Below, piece by piece: positions 1 through 12,309 of a DNA stretch of 64,000 nt. Made by a program: the position numbers and the translations under genes. The notes under the pieces were generated by a model, which saw only the letters and a program-made list of their open reading frames with translations, ran no database searches and was not told the DNA's origin. Numbering within the stretch: the first letter of the stretch is position 1; every line of letters starts with the position of its first letter. This DNA comes from Chlamydomonas sphaeroides (Eukaryota > Chlorophyta > Chlorophyceae > Chlamydomonadales > Chlamydomonadaceae): assembly GCA_001662425.1 (NCBI GenBank), contig BDDC01000205.1, positions 3,053-67,052 of the forward strand, given 5' to 3'.

Positions 1-300
1 TGCATCGCTGTACGTTGCCGCCGCCGCCGCCGCCGCTGCCGCTGCCTGTGGTGGGCCGGCGGCGTTGTAATGCGGTGCCTGTCTCGGGCGGCGGATGGCT
101 GCCGGTACGGCCCTCGCGTGTGCGTGCGCAGGGGAGGCAGCGGGCCTCGTGTGTATTTATGCCGCCGCCGCACGCAGCGTGCGGTCTGATGGCGTGGGAT
201 GCGCTCGCTGTACGCTGGTGGGTTGCGGTTCTCGTGCGCGGGGCAGGCGGTGCTGCAAACCAGGGCCGTAAGGGGCAGCGGCGGGGGTACCGGCCGGTGG

Positions 301-375
301 CCCTGCCGGGGCTGCTGGGGCTGCTGGGGCTGCCGGGGCTGCTGGGGCTGCTGGGGCTGCCGGGGCTGCTGCTGG
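301..375. repeat. 9-bp GGGGCTGCT/GGGGCTGCC tandem repeat
   Basis: About eight contiguous copies of a 9-bp unit, GGGGCTGCT with occasional CCG substitution. Its period is a multiple of three, so it reads through as Gly/Leu or Ala/Pro repeats in several frames and produces spurious open frames on both strands. I do not think it is coding. Confidence 0.8.
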
Positions 376-1989
376 GGGCGCTGGGGGTGCGCACCTAGGG
401 CCGGCGGCACGGGGCCCTGGGGTCGGGCGGGGGTTATGGGCGCGGACAGGACTACGGACGCAACGCATGCGGATTGCGGCCTGGGGCCGCGCAGCTAGCA
501 TCAGGTCAATAGGCTCACGGCCAGACGACGGCCGGGCGTGTTGGGCGTGTGTTGTCACCAGCACTGCTGAGGCGGGGGCGGCAGGACATGTGATGCAGCA
601 GCAGCGCCGGGTGGCCACCTGGGGGACGAGTGGGTGCGGGGGCGAGTGGGTGCGGGGCATGCCCCCGCCAGCAGCACCGGGGGCCCAGCGCCCGGGAGAA
701 AGACATCAACACGGGTTTTGCGCCCCCTCCCGACCGGCGTCCCTCCCTTGTGGCGCCCGGGGGGCACCTCCGCTGGCGCCCGCGCCCTGCATGAGCGCGG
801 GCGAGGCGGCGCGAGCTGCGCCGCCGGTGCTCGGCCGTCGGCCCGGCGGGCGGGCCTCTGGACGGGGCGAGGGCTGCGGCTGCTCCGGCTTTCATGGGTC
901 GTGGCGCTCGGCGGAGACCAGGATCTCCTGACACGTGCGGTAGCATCTGGGGGTGTGTTCGTGTGTTTGGAAGAACAGAAACCCACCCTGGTGTGTGTGT
1001 GTCTGCAGGGTGTGCGTTTGGGTGGTATGCGCCAGGAGGCAGTTTGGCGCGGCGATCGGTCGCTTGCGATCACATTGGGGCGGGCAGTGGGTAAGGGGCG
1101 GATGGCGTCGAGCTTTATTTGGCCGCTGCGCGTACGAATGATGGGTCACATACTTATTCTCGCGGACTGTGGGCCGCAGTGCCCTGCTTCCTCTGATGCC
1201 GGGCCCGCAGCGGCTTGGGCGTTGGGTGTCTCCTATTCGGTTCTAATCACTCCGCTGCTGCTGCTGCTTGCTGTCGAGATTGAAGCTGGGGCTTTTTACT
1301 ATTAGACCAGCGTGTAAGTCGTTGACAGGTACCTGGGGCTGTGGCTGTGCCGGAGGGGGAGGGGGTGTCCACAAATAGGTAACATGTAGTAAGCACGATG
1401 TGTGTTGGCAGGCACGGGCGTGGCCTCGTCCGTTGGAGCCGGCGCTTTCGTGGGGCAGCACTGCATGCGCGATGCGGTGCTGCTGCGGGGCTCGCCACCC
1501 AAACATGGGCTGGGCCAGGGGCAGCAGCAGGAGGGCGGTAGGGTTGGCTGGGCGAGGTGCGCGAGTAGGGCGAGTAGGTGCGCGGCGTGCGATGCCGCGC
1601 GTGTGCCGCCTTACTGGCGCCGGGACCTTGTTACGGTACTTTGAGATGCAGCGTGGCAGTCAGCGTGGAAGGGCACCTGAGACAAGGCCTGGTGGCCTTG
1701 CCGGCGCTTGCCGGAAGCCGCCAGGGCCCTGCTTCGGCGGCCCTGCGCATAGCAATATGCACTTCGGACATTCCATGTAACTGGCTTGACGCTTGAGTTC
1801 CGGGCGTTGCGTGCGCCGCCTGCGCTTATCGTTACATTCGCGGGGCGGGGTCACTCCGCGTGCGCCCCGGCGTACAAGCGGACGCAGCGGAGTGCGCGTG
1901 TTCACTTTGAACAGAAGTAATTGAGTACCACTGTGCGTGGGGCAGGAGCTCACGCCCCGCATTGGGGTGCCGGGGCCCTTGTATGTGCT

Positions 1990-2390
1990 GTCGAGCCAGC
2001 GTGGAAGTCAATGGCGCCGGGGCCCGCACGATGGCCGTGTGTAACGGCTGCCGGAGGGGCTGCGGCCGATCGTGCCAAACCCCTGCGCGAACGCTGCGCC
2101 CCGAGCCCCCGACGTGCGGCCGCAACCAGGCACGCACGACTGCTGGTCCCGCGCGGCCGCAACCTGCTGCAAGCCTGCCTGTACCACACTGGTTGAGCAT
2201 TGCAAGCCTGCCCCGAGCCCTCGACTGCGGGTTCCCTTTTTTTATCAGCTCCGCACCGCTGTGACCTGCAAGCCTTGTACCTTCAGAGCCAGCGTGGAAG
2301 CCACCGGACCTGCAAGCCTTGTACCTTCAGAACCAGGCAACCAGCGTAAAAGCCATGAGACCTGCAAGCCTGCCTGACAGGCCGCCAGCA
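1990..2390. repeat. Degenerate dispersed/tandem repeat family
   Basis: Two adjacent near-identical units of about 45 bp start near 2270 and 2312 (CTGCAAGCCTTGTACCTTCA core). Partial relatives of the same core occur near 2168, 2200 and 2361, and the flanking element GAGCCAGCGTGGAAG is seen near 1993 and 2287. No transposase or terminal inverted repeats are visible. It is probably a decayed minisatellite or non-autonomous repeat. Confidence 0.6.
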
Positions 2391-4640
2391 ACGCCACGGC
2401 GCCCCACGGGCTGCTTTCCTTGCACGCGAGTCGCAGCAGGGCCAGGGCGTTCGCGCATCACCCGGCGCCCAACACAATCTCACGCGTCCGCAACAGCAAC
2501 CAACTGGGAGCCGAGGTCCAGGGCTGCAGCGCCTCGACGCGACCGCCACGCCCAGGCAGGAGCCCCCAGGCTTGCCGCCTGGCCACCTTGCCAGAGTTGC
2601 GTGCCACCCAGCGCTCGGCGGCAGCCCCTTCCAGCCCTTCGCAGCGCAACGCAAACGCAACGCAACACACCCAGGAAGCGACGAGCAGCCGCCTCCCTGG
2701 CCCCAACGCGAGCGCATCCTAGCCCACCCAGCCGCCCCAAGCAGGGCGGGCCATGCGCCGCTGCAAGCGCAGCTCACCTCGAGCCACAAAGGCGCTCGTT
2801 CACACATCCGCAATGCCACGCCAAGCATTAAAAGCTGCAGCTGCGTCGAGCAGCCATGCCGAGCACCTCACCACACCTCACCTCAGCCAAGCACTCTGAG
2901 CCATGCGTTGGCCTCCTACGCATCATCCTTCGCAGCATTGTGCGAAATAGCGTGAAAAGTATAGGCACGAAACAGCGGCAATAAGGGACGACCTAACGTT
3001 GCAAAACGCAACTTCACGTTTTTCCAATACGGCAGGGGTCCCCTCTAGGCGCTTTCGACGTGATTGCAAAGGCTTCCGCCCCGTTTCCTACGGAACGGGG
3101 CAAGCCAACCGCTACATTCCGGCCGCCGAGCCACGCGTTGCGTGCCGCGCCGCAGGCACCCTATGCCCCCGAGCCTCACCCTGCCCCCCACCAGCCCCAT
3201 CGGCCACGGCAGCGGACATGGCCTTCGCTTGCTGCTGCCCCTCTAGCCGCCCGCGTTCCCGACTTGTTCACTTGCCCCTCGCCGGACGGCCCGAGCTGTC
3301 CGTGACCCACTGGGCTCCCGCCCATTGGCCTTCTGCTGCTGCCGCCCATCGTAAGCGCCCGCCCATGTGCCGTGCCGCGGGCCCCCCGCGTGCCGTGTGC
3401 CGCGCCTAGCTGCTGCTGCGAGGGGGCAGGCCCCCTTTTCACTGCTTCGACGACGCTGAACATGCACACAAAACTGCTGCTTCCGGGTCCTGTCCGCAAC
3501 AGCGCTAGATACGAGCCGTATGCAGCCGGCCCCAGTGCCTAGTCCAGCTGCGCTACCGCAGGCGCCGCTGTTGTTTCCCCGTCCTGGTCCTGGCCGCGCT
3601 TAGGCGCATGCGTCGAGACCCTTTCTTCAAGGCCGCCGTGCGCTGTCCTGCACGCAGGCGCGATGCGTGCGGCCCAGGCTCCGCTGCCGCCGTCGCAGCC
3701 CAACCCCGCTGCCCAACCCTGGGCGCCACGCTCCCGTCAGTCGAGGCTGCTGCTGGATATCCGCTACCGTGGGTGGCGCCGGCGCCGGGGACCCTCGCGT
3801 CGAGGACCCCGTCAGTCGAGGCTGCTGTTGACCAGAACCGCCCGGCCCGCCGCCTCCGCCTCCCGCCGGCCCTGCGAGGGGCGGCAGGAGGGAGGCAGGG
3901 GTCGCGGGGCCGCGTGGTTGGTGGGCGGGACGTGGGGAGGCGTGCAGGTGATGTGATTCTTTATGTAGTTGGATGGGACGGGCCTTCCGGGAGCCGAGCT
4001 CCCAAGCCGCCGCTACACCACACGCCACGTCACCTCGCCGCACGAAACCCCTGGGCTGCGCCGGGGATTGTGCTTAGGACCACCCCCCAATCATCCCTAA
4101 ACCTAAGGGTTGAGGCATCAACTAGGGCCGACACGGGCCAACAATCAAAGCGCACAAAAGGAAACAAGCGAGCGCGCCGCCGCTGCCACGCGTCCGCGGT
4201 GCACAAGCAACAGCCCGCCTACAGACGGGCTGGCGCAGCGCCGCGCAGCCCTGCCCCGACCCACAATGGAGCCACTCAAAAAGAATCCACACGCGCACAC
4301 ACCCCAGTGCGCGCAAAGCCATTATTGGTCCACCCATCCAGCCAGTCTGCGAACGGCGCGCGACACGAGTATTGTGCCGCCGCCGCCGCCTCACAAGAAG
4401 TGATCCGGTGTGTGCGCTGATATGAGGCACAACCGCCGTTCAGTGCGCGCCAAAAACACCCAACCACAAGAGGGCCACCGTTCCTGCGCGTTCCTGGCCC
4501 GCACATCCTGTAGAAACACACAGCCGACTGACATGCAACCACAAGAGGGCCACCGTTGCACGCCCGGCCGAACTGGGACCGCTTTGGAGGAGGAGGCCTC
4601 AACTGCGCCGCCCCCCTAACAGAGGCGACAACGGGGCGCT

Positions 4641-7463
4641 CTAGGCGGCGGTGTTCATGACGGCCTCAGAGCTGTCGGTGCGGCCGCCGGCCTGTGCGGG
4701 ACCGGTGGCATGTCAGTGTCTCCGGGTGTAGGTGCGGGTGGTGGTGGTGGTGCCTGTGCGCGCCACCGGGCAGTCTTGATGTGTGCAACCCGGGTGGGTG
4801 GGTGGGTGGGCGACAGGGTGGGGGGGCCGCGGGGCCCGGGACACGAGAGGGCACGGCCCCCATACGGCGGCGGCGGCGGTCCGCGCGGCAAGCCGGGCAC
4901 AGTACGGGCACAGCCCCTGGCCGCCTGCCAGAGCCAGCAGTGACACGGCGGCGCACGACACGAGCGCCATACGGTTCAACACACATCGGTTCAACACAAA
5001 CACACACACACACTACCCCGGGGCGTGCTGTGCCGCGTGTGAGGTTCTGTTCTACCTACCACTTGAACACACACAACACGGTATATGTTGATTATTATGA
5101 ACACAACACGGCGCTCCATGTACACTTGGTACAGATGAGCATACCGCGGGCGCACCTGCTTGAGCAGCGGCGACACGGCGGAGAAAAAGTCGGAGAAGAA
5201 GGCCGCGGGCCGCGTGTCGGAGGCGATGCGCTGCGGGGCGGATGGGCAGGCGGCAGGACGTCCAGGTCAGGTCAGGCGCCGACAGGGGCATTCCCGCAGC
5301 CATCCCCGTGTTGCAGCCGTGATCAATGCAAGCTTGTGGGGGCGATAGGGACGCACCTGCTTGGCGTCAAGCGTGGGGGCGGCCAGGTAGTCGACAAAGG
5401 CGTTGCGGCGGCCCGTGGAGGAGGGCGTGGCCAGGATGGCGTTGAGGAAGCTATAGGCAGGGAGGCAGCGGGAAAGCATGGGGGAAGGCGTGTGTTTTGT
5501 CAGACCACCGCATCAGCGTGCTTCGACCTCCCCTAAAGGGCGCGCCTGCCTGGGCAGGGCCCGTCCCCAGGCTGGGGCCAGCAACCCGACACATCTTGCC
5601 CCTGTGGCTCACCGCGCGCGTGTGCGCTGCGCCGCGACCTTGGCGCGGCTATGGCCCGCGGCGCCCGCGATGGCGCTGCAAGCCACCGTACCGGCGCCTG
5701 GGGCGGGAGTTGATAGGCCGGGTCAGAGTTGGGGTCGGCGGACCGTGTGTGCGTGTGTGTTGGCGTGTGTGCCAGGACTGGCAGCACGGACGCTGGGGCC
5801 TTGGCTGACCCCCAAGCGCCCTCCGACACGAACCAAAGCCCCTGTTTCCCCGCCCTTCCCCCTCACCCGGCAGCGCCATGTCGCTCCACCAGCCCAGCAG
5901 AGCGTAGCAAGCCACGCCGCCGCCCACCATGCCGACCTTGGGGTCCGAGACAGAGACGCACAGCAGACGGTGAATGACACGAATGCGTGGGGCCCGACCG
6001 GCGCTCAGGCACACCCGGTACGATCCCCTCGCCTCGCCAAGACGCGAGGGCCCACCGTCCGGGGCACAGGGCGGGTGGAGGCCGCGGCACACGAATCCTG
6101 CACGCCGGCTCCCCTCGACACGAACCTGCACTCCCGCTCCCCTCGACAATCGCAAGGGCCCCCACCCACCGTGAGCGCCGACACCTCGGCCGAGCGCTCC
6201 GCCTCCTTGATGACCGCGTCAATCACATCATCAAGGATGAGGATCTGCGAGGGCAACCGGGGGGTATGCGGGCCGCGAGTCACCATGCTGCAACCATGCT
6301 GCATGTGCGCACTGGGGCTTGACCAGGCTTGCCGCCCGGCACCGCAGTGCGTGGCCGGGGTCTGAAAATCTCGAGATCCTGCAGCCCAGCAGCTCTGCAG
6401 CCCAGCAGCTCTGCAGCCCAGCAGCTCTGCAGCCATGAATGCGCCCCACGCCGCATCCCCTAATCCTGCGCCGCTCTGCCCAGCGGATGCGGATGCGCTG
6501 GCTGTACCGCCCCTGCCACGGCCCAACCGCCCCTACCGCCCACCTTCTCCGCCAGCGGCTGCTTCTCCAGCAGGGTGTAAAAGGTGCCCGCCTCCACGGC
6601 GGCGGGGGCCGGCGCGGGGGCGTCCTCACCCATGGAGGCGTGGATGGGCTCAGAGCCTGGGTGTATGAGGGCAGGGGAGAGGGAGGCACATATGTCTCGG
6701 CCAAGCGCAGTCAAGAGACGAGACCGAGGTCGAGGCCGAGGCCGAGGCCAAGGACGGGCCCCTCGAACTGGGGAGTCCCCGCCCCGACCCTTGAGACGTG
6801 GGTAGGGACCCTCCGCAAGGGCTATGATTGGGAAAGGGGCGGCTCGGCGCTCACCCGGCTGCTTGGCGAGCAGCGACTGCAGTGGGGATGCCTTGTTGTT
6901 GCGGAGGGCCTTGGACAGCGCAGCCGACACGAAGGAGCCCGAGTCCTGGAGCGCGCAGGGGAAAGAGCGTGTGGTTGATAAAACAGAAGAACGATGTAGG
7001 GGCGCGGGGTATAGGAAGGAATTGGCGAGTATCCAAAGAGGGAGGCACGGACGCAGGTGCAGGGGTCGGGGTGCGAGAGTTTTGGACACGACCGCAGGCG
7101 CCGCGCACGCGGCCCCCGCCGGGTGTCGCCACGCAAACAGCCGCTGGCAGGCACCTGACGCCCCAAAGCAAGCAACAGCTAACCTACCTTGACCTCCTCG
7201 AAGCCGGTCAGCGCAATGGTCGCTGGGGGCGTGGTCTTTGCCTCGACGGAGACCTTGCGAGCCGTCGTGGTCGTGCCAGGCTCGAACTTGCTATCGGCGT
7301 GGACCACAGCTGGGGACAGGCCCGGCGGCAGCGAGAAGCGGCGCTCGCCCGAGTTGACGTAGTCATCCAGGCCCAGCATCGCGAGGGCGCCGGCCGAGAC
7401 AGCAACCCATGCGGCCGGAGGCGCGGCGCCAGCGCGGCGGGCGAGCATCATGACGCGCTGCAT
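4641..7463 (-). CDS. Unrecognised membrane protein, 309 aa, 9 exons
   Basis: I assemble nine exons with consistent phases: 7188-7463, 6855-6945, 6544-6656, 6170-6244, 5867-5936, 5613-5697, 5357-5450, 5156-5230 and 4641-4691 (stop TAG). The ATG at 7463 gives an Arg/Ala-rich start (MQRVMMLARRAG) followed by a hydrophobic stretch, which looks like an organelle-targeting presequence or N-terminal anchor. Residues about 186-222 form a Gly-rich hydrophobic pair (VGMVGGGVACYALLGWW, then GTVACSAIAGAAG), consistent with a membrane hairpin. The C-terminal third is amphipathic (FFSDFFSAVSPLLKQ). I recognise no family. It is divergent to the complex I gene NDUFA8 and may share its promoter, so a mitochondrial role is a reasonable guess only. 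Exon reality is well supported by nine compatible junctions. Confidence 0.75.
6370..6434. repeat. 16-bp tandem repeat within an intron
   Basis: About three to four copies of a 16-bp unit CTGCAGCCCAGCAGCT lie inside the intron between the 6170-6244 and 6544-6656 exons of the minus-strand membrane-protein gene. It is a simple minisatellite with no coding signal. Confidence 0.7.
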
Positions 7464-8337
7464 CTTGATGTGAGAGGAGCAAAGGTGACCGAAGGCCTGC
7501 GGCGGGGAAGAAAGCGCACGCGTCGTTGAGGGTGTTGTTGCCGGGATCTATCGGAACCGTCCTCGCAGCGCTCCAGAACCTAAAGCCGCGATACGCATTG
7601 TCGGCAAGATCGCACCTGGTTGGGTGGGAGAGGATAGACCGGTCGCCTGTGTGACGACTTGCGGAAAAGCGGGTCACCTGTCGGAGGGCTGACGTGACGA
7701 AGGTGTCGCAATTCGGGCAGGCAGCTAAGTGTGAGTGTCGATTTTGCATTACGGATTAGGCACGCGCATGTATGGGAATCGGGAGTTGGATGCCTTACGG
7801 CCAGTGTCAATAACCCAAGCTGCTGAAGCCCCGGCCACCCCCCTTCTCCGACTTCTTCTGGTGGTCAGGCCCCCCTCCCCGTGATCTCGGCCCCTTAACC
7901 CTACCCACGAACTTGCAGAAAAACATGCTTGTCCCCGCCCAGCTGCATTGCAGGTCCAGACGCTCACATCCGCTCGCGCATCCAGGGTATGTGCGAACTG
8001 GGCCGCGTCAAGCTTTGCTGGCCATGATCACACCCCATCACACCACTCAAATGCCCTAAAAGACTGCGTGACTTTCTGTCCTCGCATCGTGCGCGGGGAG
8101 ATCCCTTGATCGTTTGTGATCAGTATGGGGAAAGGCGGAGGGGTTGCAGCGGCGTGCCAGGGTTTGTGAACGTGCCGCGCGTTTCACAACGCCTGTCCAC
8201 TGCGCGTCCTTCGCCCAGGACTCACTGCTGCAAAACATCATACCGCAACCAGTGTTGTTCGTCGGCGAACAGTGCTGCCCTGCCGCTGGCACAGCTCACA
8301 TAGGGCGCAAGGAGGCGTGCTATCAATACCTGCAGCC
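7464..8337. promoter_or_regulatory. Bidirectional promoter region between the membrane-protein gene and NDUFA8
   Basis: The two start codons (7463 minus, 8338 plus) face away from each other with 874 bp between them. No third gene or exon is visible inside. Both promoters and 5' UTRs must lie here. I did not identify a convincing TATA box or a known transcription-factor site. Confidence 0.5.
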
Positions 8338-9263
8338 ATGTCGTCTCCGGTCCGCGTCCCCTACTCGCACGAGCTCTATGCGATGAGCCGGCACATCGTG
8401 TTCCGGTCGGAGAAGGAGCACAAAGCTGCCGTGGAGTGCAAGGGCAAGCACGACTGGCCTGAGGACTGCAAGCCGGAGTCTGAGGCGCTTGTGCGCGCGA
8501 CAAACAAGCTGTGAGCGCCTTGGCATCGCGGTGGAAAGCCTTACTCGCGCTTGGCATGCAGCTGATATCAGCACTTCTCGCCTGCACAGCTATCGCATGG
8601 CGCGCACGCCGTGCGCGCAGCAGCAAACGTGCGTGATTGTCGCCTTGTCGCTGCCGCTTGCCAACACGCAGCTACAAGGAGATCATGGACAAGGCGCCGA
8701 CTGAGTTCAAGGAGTACGCGCAATGCCTGGATTGGTACGGGTGAGTTCCCCGTGGCCGCTGCGCATGCCAGGCGGTGAGAATCCTCAACACGCGCGGTCG
8801 CTGGCAGCCGCATAACGGACGCCTGACTCAGAATGCGGTGCTGGACGGCCCACGGGTGGCAGGGTGGCAGGGGCCCGGCAAGGGGACGCGCGGCGAGAGG
8901 GCGCCAGGGGGGTCCAGCACTGGGGCTCTCGGTCCGTGCCCAACATGGACGCGTGGGGCAGCGTTCCCTTGTGTCGCGTTGTCCCACTGCCATGACCCAG
9001 TGTTGCATCCACTTCGCAGCCGCCCCCAGCACCAGTCTTCAGCACCTTCGCAGGGGCTGCACGAGAGACAGCAGGGCCAACGCCGGGGCTCTTCCGGCCC
9101 ATACTGCCTTGGCCGGTGCAGACAGGCCCCGCCGCCGCACAATGCAACCTTTTGTCCCACCGCATCGCCTGCCCCTCCCTCGTGCAGACTGCGCTTCTCG
9201 CGCTGCCGCGACAAGCAGGCGGCCTTTGAGGCGGCTTTCCCCATTGTGGAGCCCAAGAAGTAG
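8338..9263 (+). CDS. NUOA8: NADH:ubiquinone oxidoreductase NDUFA8-type subunit (CHCH protein), 105 aa
   Basis: Three exons with matching phases, 8338-8510, 8672-8740 and 9188-9263 (stop TAG), encode 105 residues, the usual length of the plant/algal subunit. The protein has the CHCH pattern of NDUFA8: CX9C (ECKGKHDWPEDC), then a helix and CX10C (CLDWYGLRFSRC), followed by DKQAAFEAAFP, close to the family's RKEQ-x-AFE segment. These paired cysteines normally form two disulfides in the mitochondrial intermembrane space after Mia40-type import, and the protein is an accessory subunit of complex I. There is no cleavable presequence, as expected for this import route. The gene symbol follows the Chlamydomonas convention. 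A TGTAA signal lies at 10077. Confidence 0.9.
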
Positions 9264-10076
9264 AACGGCTCGCAGCAGCATGCAGGCGCCGGCGCCGGCG
9301 CCGGCGGCGGCAGCGGCGATAGCAGGCGGAAGCCGCTGCCCTTGACTGGGTTCGGGGACTGCAGTGGGCAAGAACTGCGATCTCTAGCCGCAGGGAGTAG
9401 AAGCAGCGGAGCAGCGGCGGCGTCGGAGGCGTTGGCGTCAGAGGCGTTGGCGTCGGGGGCGACGGCAACAGCAGGCCCCCCACAGCGGCGGCAGGAAGCG
9501 GCGGGCGGAGGCGGACGCGGCGGTGCGGGGGCGCCGCGGCTGCGGCGCAGCAGCGGCGATGCGAGGGTTGGTGGCGAGGACGCGCAGCGGCGGCCATGGA
9601 CGTGGGCGCTTGCAGATGCGTCCCTGTCCCACTGTGTCGGTGACACGTGGCACGGCTGGCGCGCACGGGGGGCGCTGGTAGCGCAGCGCTGGCCGTCGCG
9701 GCGGCGCGGCCTCGAGCAGCGAGGAGGGGTTCGTTCCTTGGGGCCAACCGGGGGGGCTGCCGGCCGCAAGGTTGCTGCGTGGCAACTGGGCGCTTTGAAA
9801 GAGGCGCGCCATGTGTGTCTCCGAGGCTGTACCCTTGTGGGCCCCCCGCGGCCGCGCGCTTGCTGGTGGTGGTGGTGGGATACGGGTAGGTGTTCTGTTC
9901 GGTCGGGTGGAGGCTGCGGGGCTGGACGGCGTTTGGCTTATGTAGCACTTGCGTAGGGCGGGTGTCCGTGTGTGCGGGAGGCCGGAGGCGTGGGTGGCGT
10001 GCGGTGGTCAGCCGCAGCAGAGCGCGGGCAGTTGGGGCTGCTGGCGGAGGGAGGGGTGCATAAAGGCAGGCGCTAG

Positions 10077-10081
10077 TGTAA
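10077..10081 (+). terminator. TGTAA polyadenylation signal, probable for NDUFA8
   Basis: TGTAA is the usual Chlamydomonas-type poly(A) signal. This is a plausible copy downstream of the NDUFA8 stop and would give a 3' UTR of about 0.8 kb, which is common in these algae. Confidence 0.5.
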
Positions 10082-12260
10082 GGAAGGCAAACTGGTGACT
10101 GCACAACCCAGCCCCGAGGGCCGCTGCGGCCTGGCCATGCGAGACCTCATCGTGTGGGCGCGGGCCAGCTGGTGCCACTCCTGACGCCGTCGGGGTGAGG
10201 CCAGGGGCTGGCGGCCTGGCGCTCGCCAAGGGGTTGTGCCGGCAAGATGGAGGCGGTGGGCGCAGGCAGCGAGCCGGGGCCGGCGGTGATGAATGCCTTG
10301 TCCTTTGGAGCCAGCGTGGTGGTCGTTGGAGGCATGCATGTGCCCCGCAGCGCTTCCACGCCGCCGACGCCAGCCGCGACGCCCTCCAAGGCGGTGCCCG
10401 GCGCAACAGACGACGTGGGGCCAGGCCCGGCGCACCCAAAAATGTGAAGGCCGTGGGGAGAGCTGAGTGCTCAGTCCTGGCGGAGCCCGCCGTTCATGGT
10501 GCCGTTCGTGGAGCCCTGGAGCTCGGTGCCCTGCCCCAGCAAGCTAGTAGTTCTAGCTTGTAATAAGCTAGGTTGCACGCGGGTGTGGTGCGAGGCATGA
10601 GGCAACGCCCCCTTGGAACAATAGCACAATACAGCATGGCATCGCCTGCGCTCAGACCGGGGCGGGCGTCCCGACACCACGAGCAATAACGGCGACAAGC
10701 ACGAAACTGGATGGCGCCATTTCCTGTCCCCTTGGCCTAGCGGGCTGGGGCCAGCGCGCTCACCATCCCTACACCGCACACCCCTCCTCCCCCAGCAAGC
10801 CGGGCTGGTGGTCTGGGTAGGGGTTCACGGTTGGCACAGGCAGCCGTGAAGGAGCGTGATGGCGGGCGCTTGCGGGCACATGCTGGTGGGTGTGCTGGCG
10901 TGGACAGGCCGGCTGGCTGGCGGCTTGCGGCTGGCGCCGCGCATTGCCACGCGCCCACGTGCCCAGCCGCGCAGGGGCAGCACACGCCAGGAGGGGCGCA
11001 GTGGGATGCAACGCAGTGGGGCAGCAGGGAGCAGGGCGCACGCTGGTTCTACAGTGAAAAAGGCAGTGAGGGAGTTGGGAGCAGGGCGCACGCGCGCTAG
11101 GGCGAGCACACGTGTTTTGACGACGCTGTGGTGGCTGGGCCACGCGCACGGCAGGCGAGGCGAGGGGCAGGAGCGGGGGCTGCGGTACGTGCAGATTGAT
11201 ACGCGCACACGGCCACATGGCCACACGGCCACACGGCCCGCATGTACGGCGGCTCGTTTCGCACACACCCTGACACATATCAGGGGCGTACCCGCCTCGC
11301 ATCGTCCACGGCAAGTCGTCGTCAACCCGCCTCCTGCAAGTGGGCTCCCCGCTGCCGCGCCCACCGCCACGACCCGCACCCCTCGCCCGCGGCCCCCATT
11401 GCTGTTTCGTCGCCAAACCCCCCGCGCATGTGTGTAGTGTCACGCCTGTTCTGTACTTACTGCCACTGATTACTGCTACTGACACCACTGACCGGTATGC
11501 TGATCATACCGCCATGGAGTACTGATACTGCCATGGTCTTTGGGGCACTGCCACCCGGGTCACTGATGACCCGTGGTTCGCACTTGCGCGCGGTCCCATC
11601 TGGGGAATCCTGATATGCCGTCTGACGACACCGCGCACCGGTAGTTATCACTAACCCCATGTTCGTGACTCTGATACTATAATGTGTCCCCTCCGCCCCT
11701 CACCCTCGCCCGCGGCCCGCGGCCCGCGGCCGCCCCGCCTCCGACTTGTCGTAACTTGTTTACCGGTAAACCCTGCATCGCACCTGCTTGTTGGTTGGTG
11801 GCTCGCCACATCGGTCGCCCTAACACCCCGACAATGCGTTCGTGGCATGCGCGGCCAGCAGCAGCCCAGGCGTCACGTGGCCGCAGCACCCTGACCCCTC
11901 GACATTGGACCTTCAGGTGGTTTCAAACCCTCACGCCCTGCCTATTGCTGGTCTGACATGCGGCAGCGGCAGGGGGTAGGGCCGCGCCACATGGCCCTGT
12001 CACGTCACGCCGCTGCCCGCAGTGCCCCCCAGGGCGCGTATCGAAGTTACCCAGGGCACCGAAGTCACCCGAAGTTGGCCGTTGGGGACTGAAGCCACCC
12101 GGCTTGGGTGACCTCAGGCGGCCGAAAGCAAGCAAAGACACCCGGAACGCCGAACTAGGGTTTCTGAGATTCGGGACCAGTAATAATTCCCTTCCGTGGC
12201 ATACCCAGTTGGGTACTTAAAAAAATCGCGCCCGGGCTCGGGCCAGTACCCATCCACGCG

Positions 12261-12309
12261 CCGGCCGGCCCGCTGCCGGCGGTCGGCCGGCTGGCCGGCC
12301 GACCGGCTA
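12261..12309. repeat. GGCCGGC-rich inverted repeats
   Basis: This run of CCGGCCGGCC, GGTCGGCCGG and GGCCGGCCGACCGG elements has several overlapping inverted repeats and could fold into a very stable hairpin. No gene lies over it. It sits between two unrelated genes, so it may simply be a GC microsatellite-like tract. Confidence 0.6.

Larger units (their letters stand above)
1..4640. other. Intergenic or unresolved GC-rich region, no supported gene
   Basis: I see no exon chain here with matching splice phases or a recognisable domain, although long open frames occur by chance in this GC-rich DNA. The stretch holds GC-rich simple repeats near 18-50 and 301-375, TG-rich sequence near 950-1015, a degenerate repeat family at about 1990-2390, and two short direct repeats (about 3736/3807 and 4460/4538). 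The right part probably contains the 3' UTR of the minus-strand gene that stops at 4641. Confidence 0.5.

Noticed and set aside
3608..4420. 270-residue plus-strand open frame
   Set aside because: Compositionally biased, no recognisable motif and no compatible flanking exons.
8785..10104. 439-residue minus-strand open frame
   Set aside because: Low-complexity Pro/Ala/Arg sequence overlapping NDUFA8 and its 3' UTR; typical chance frame in GC-rich DNA.
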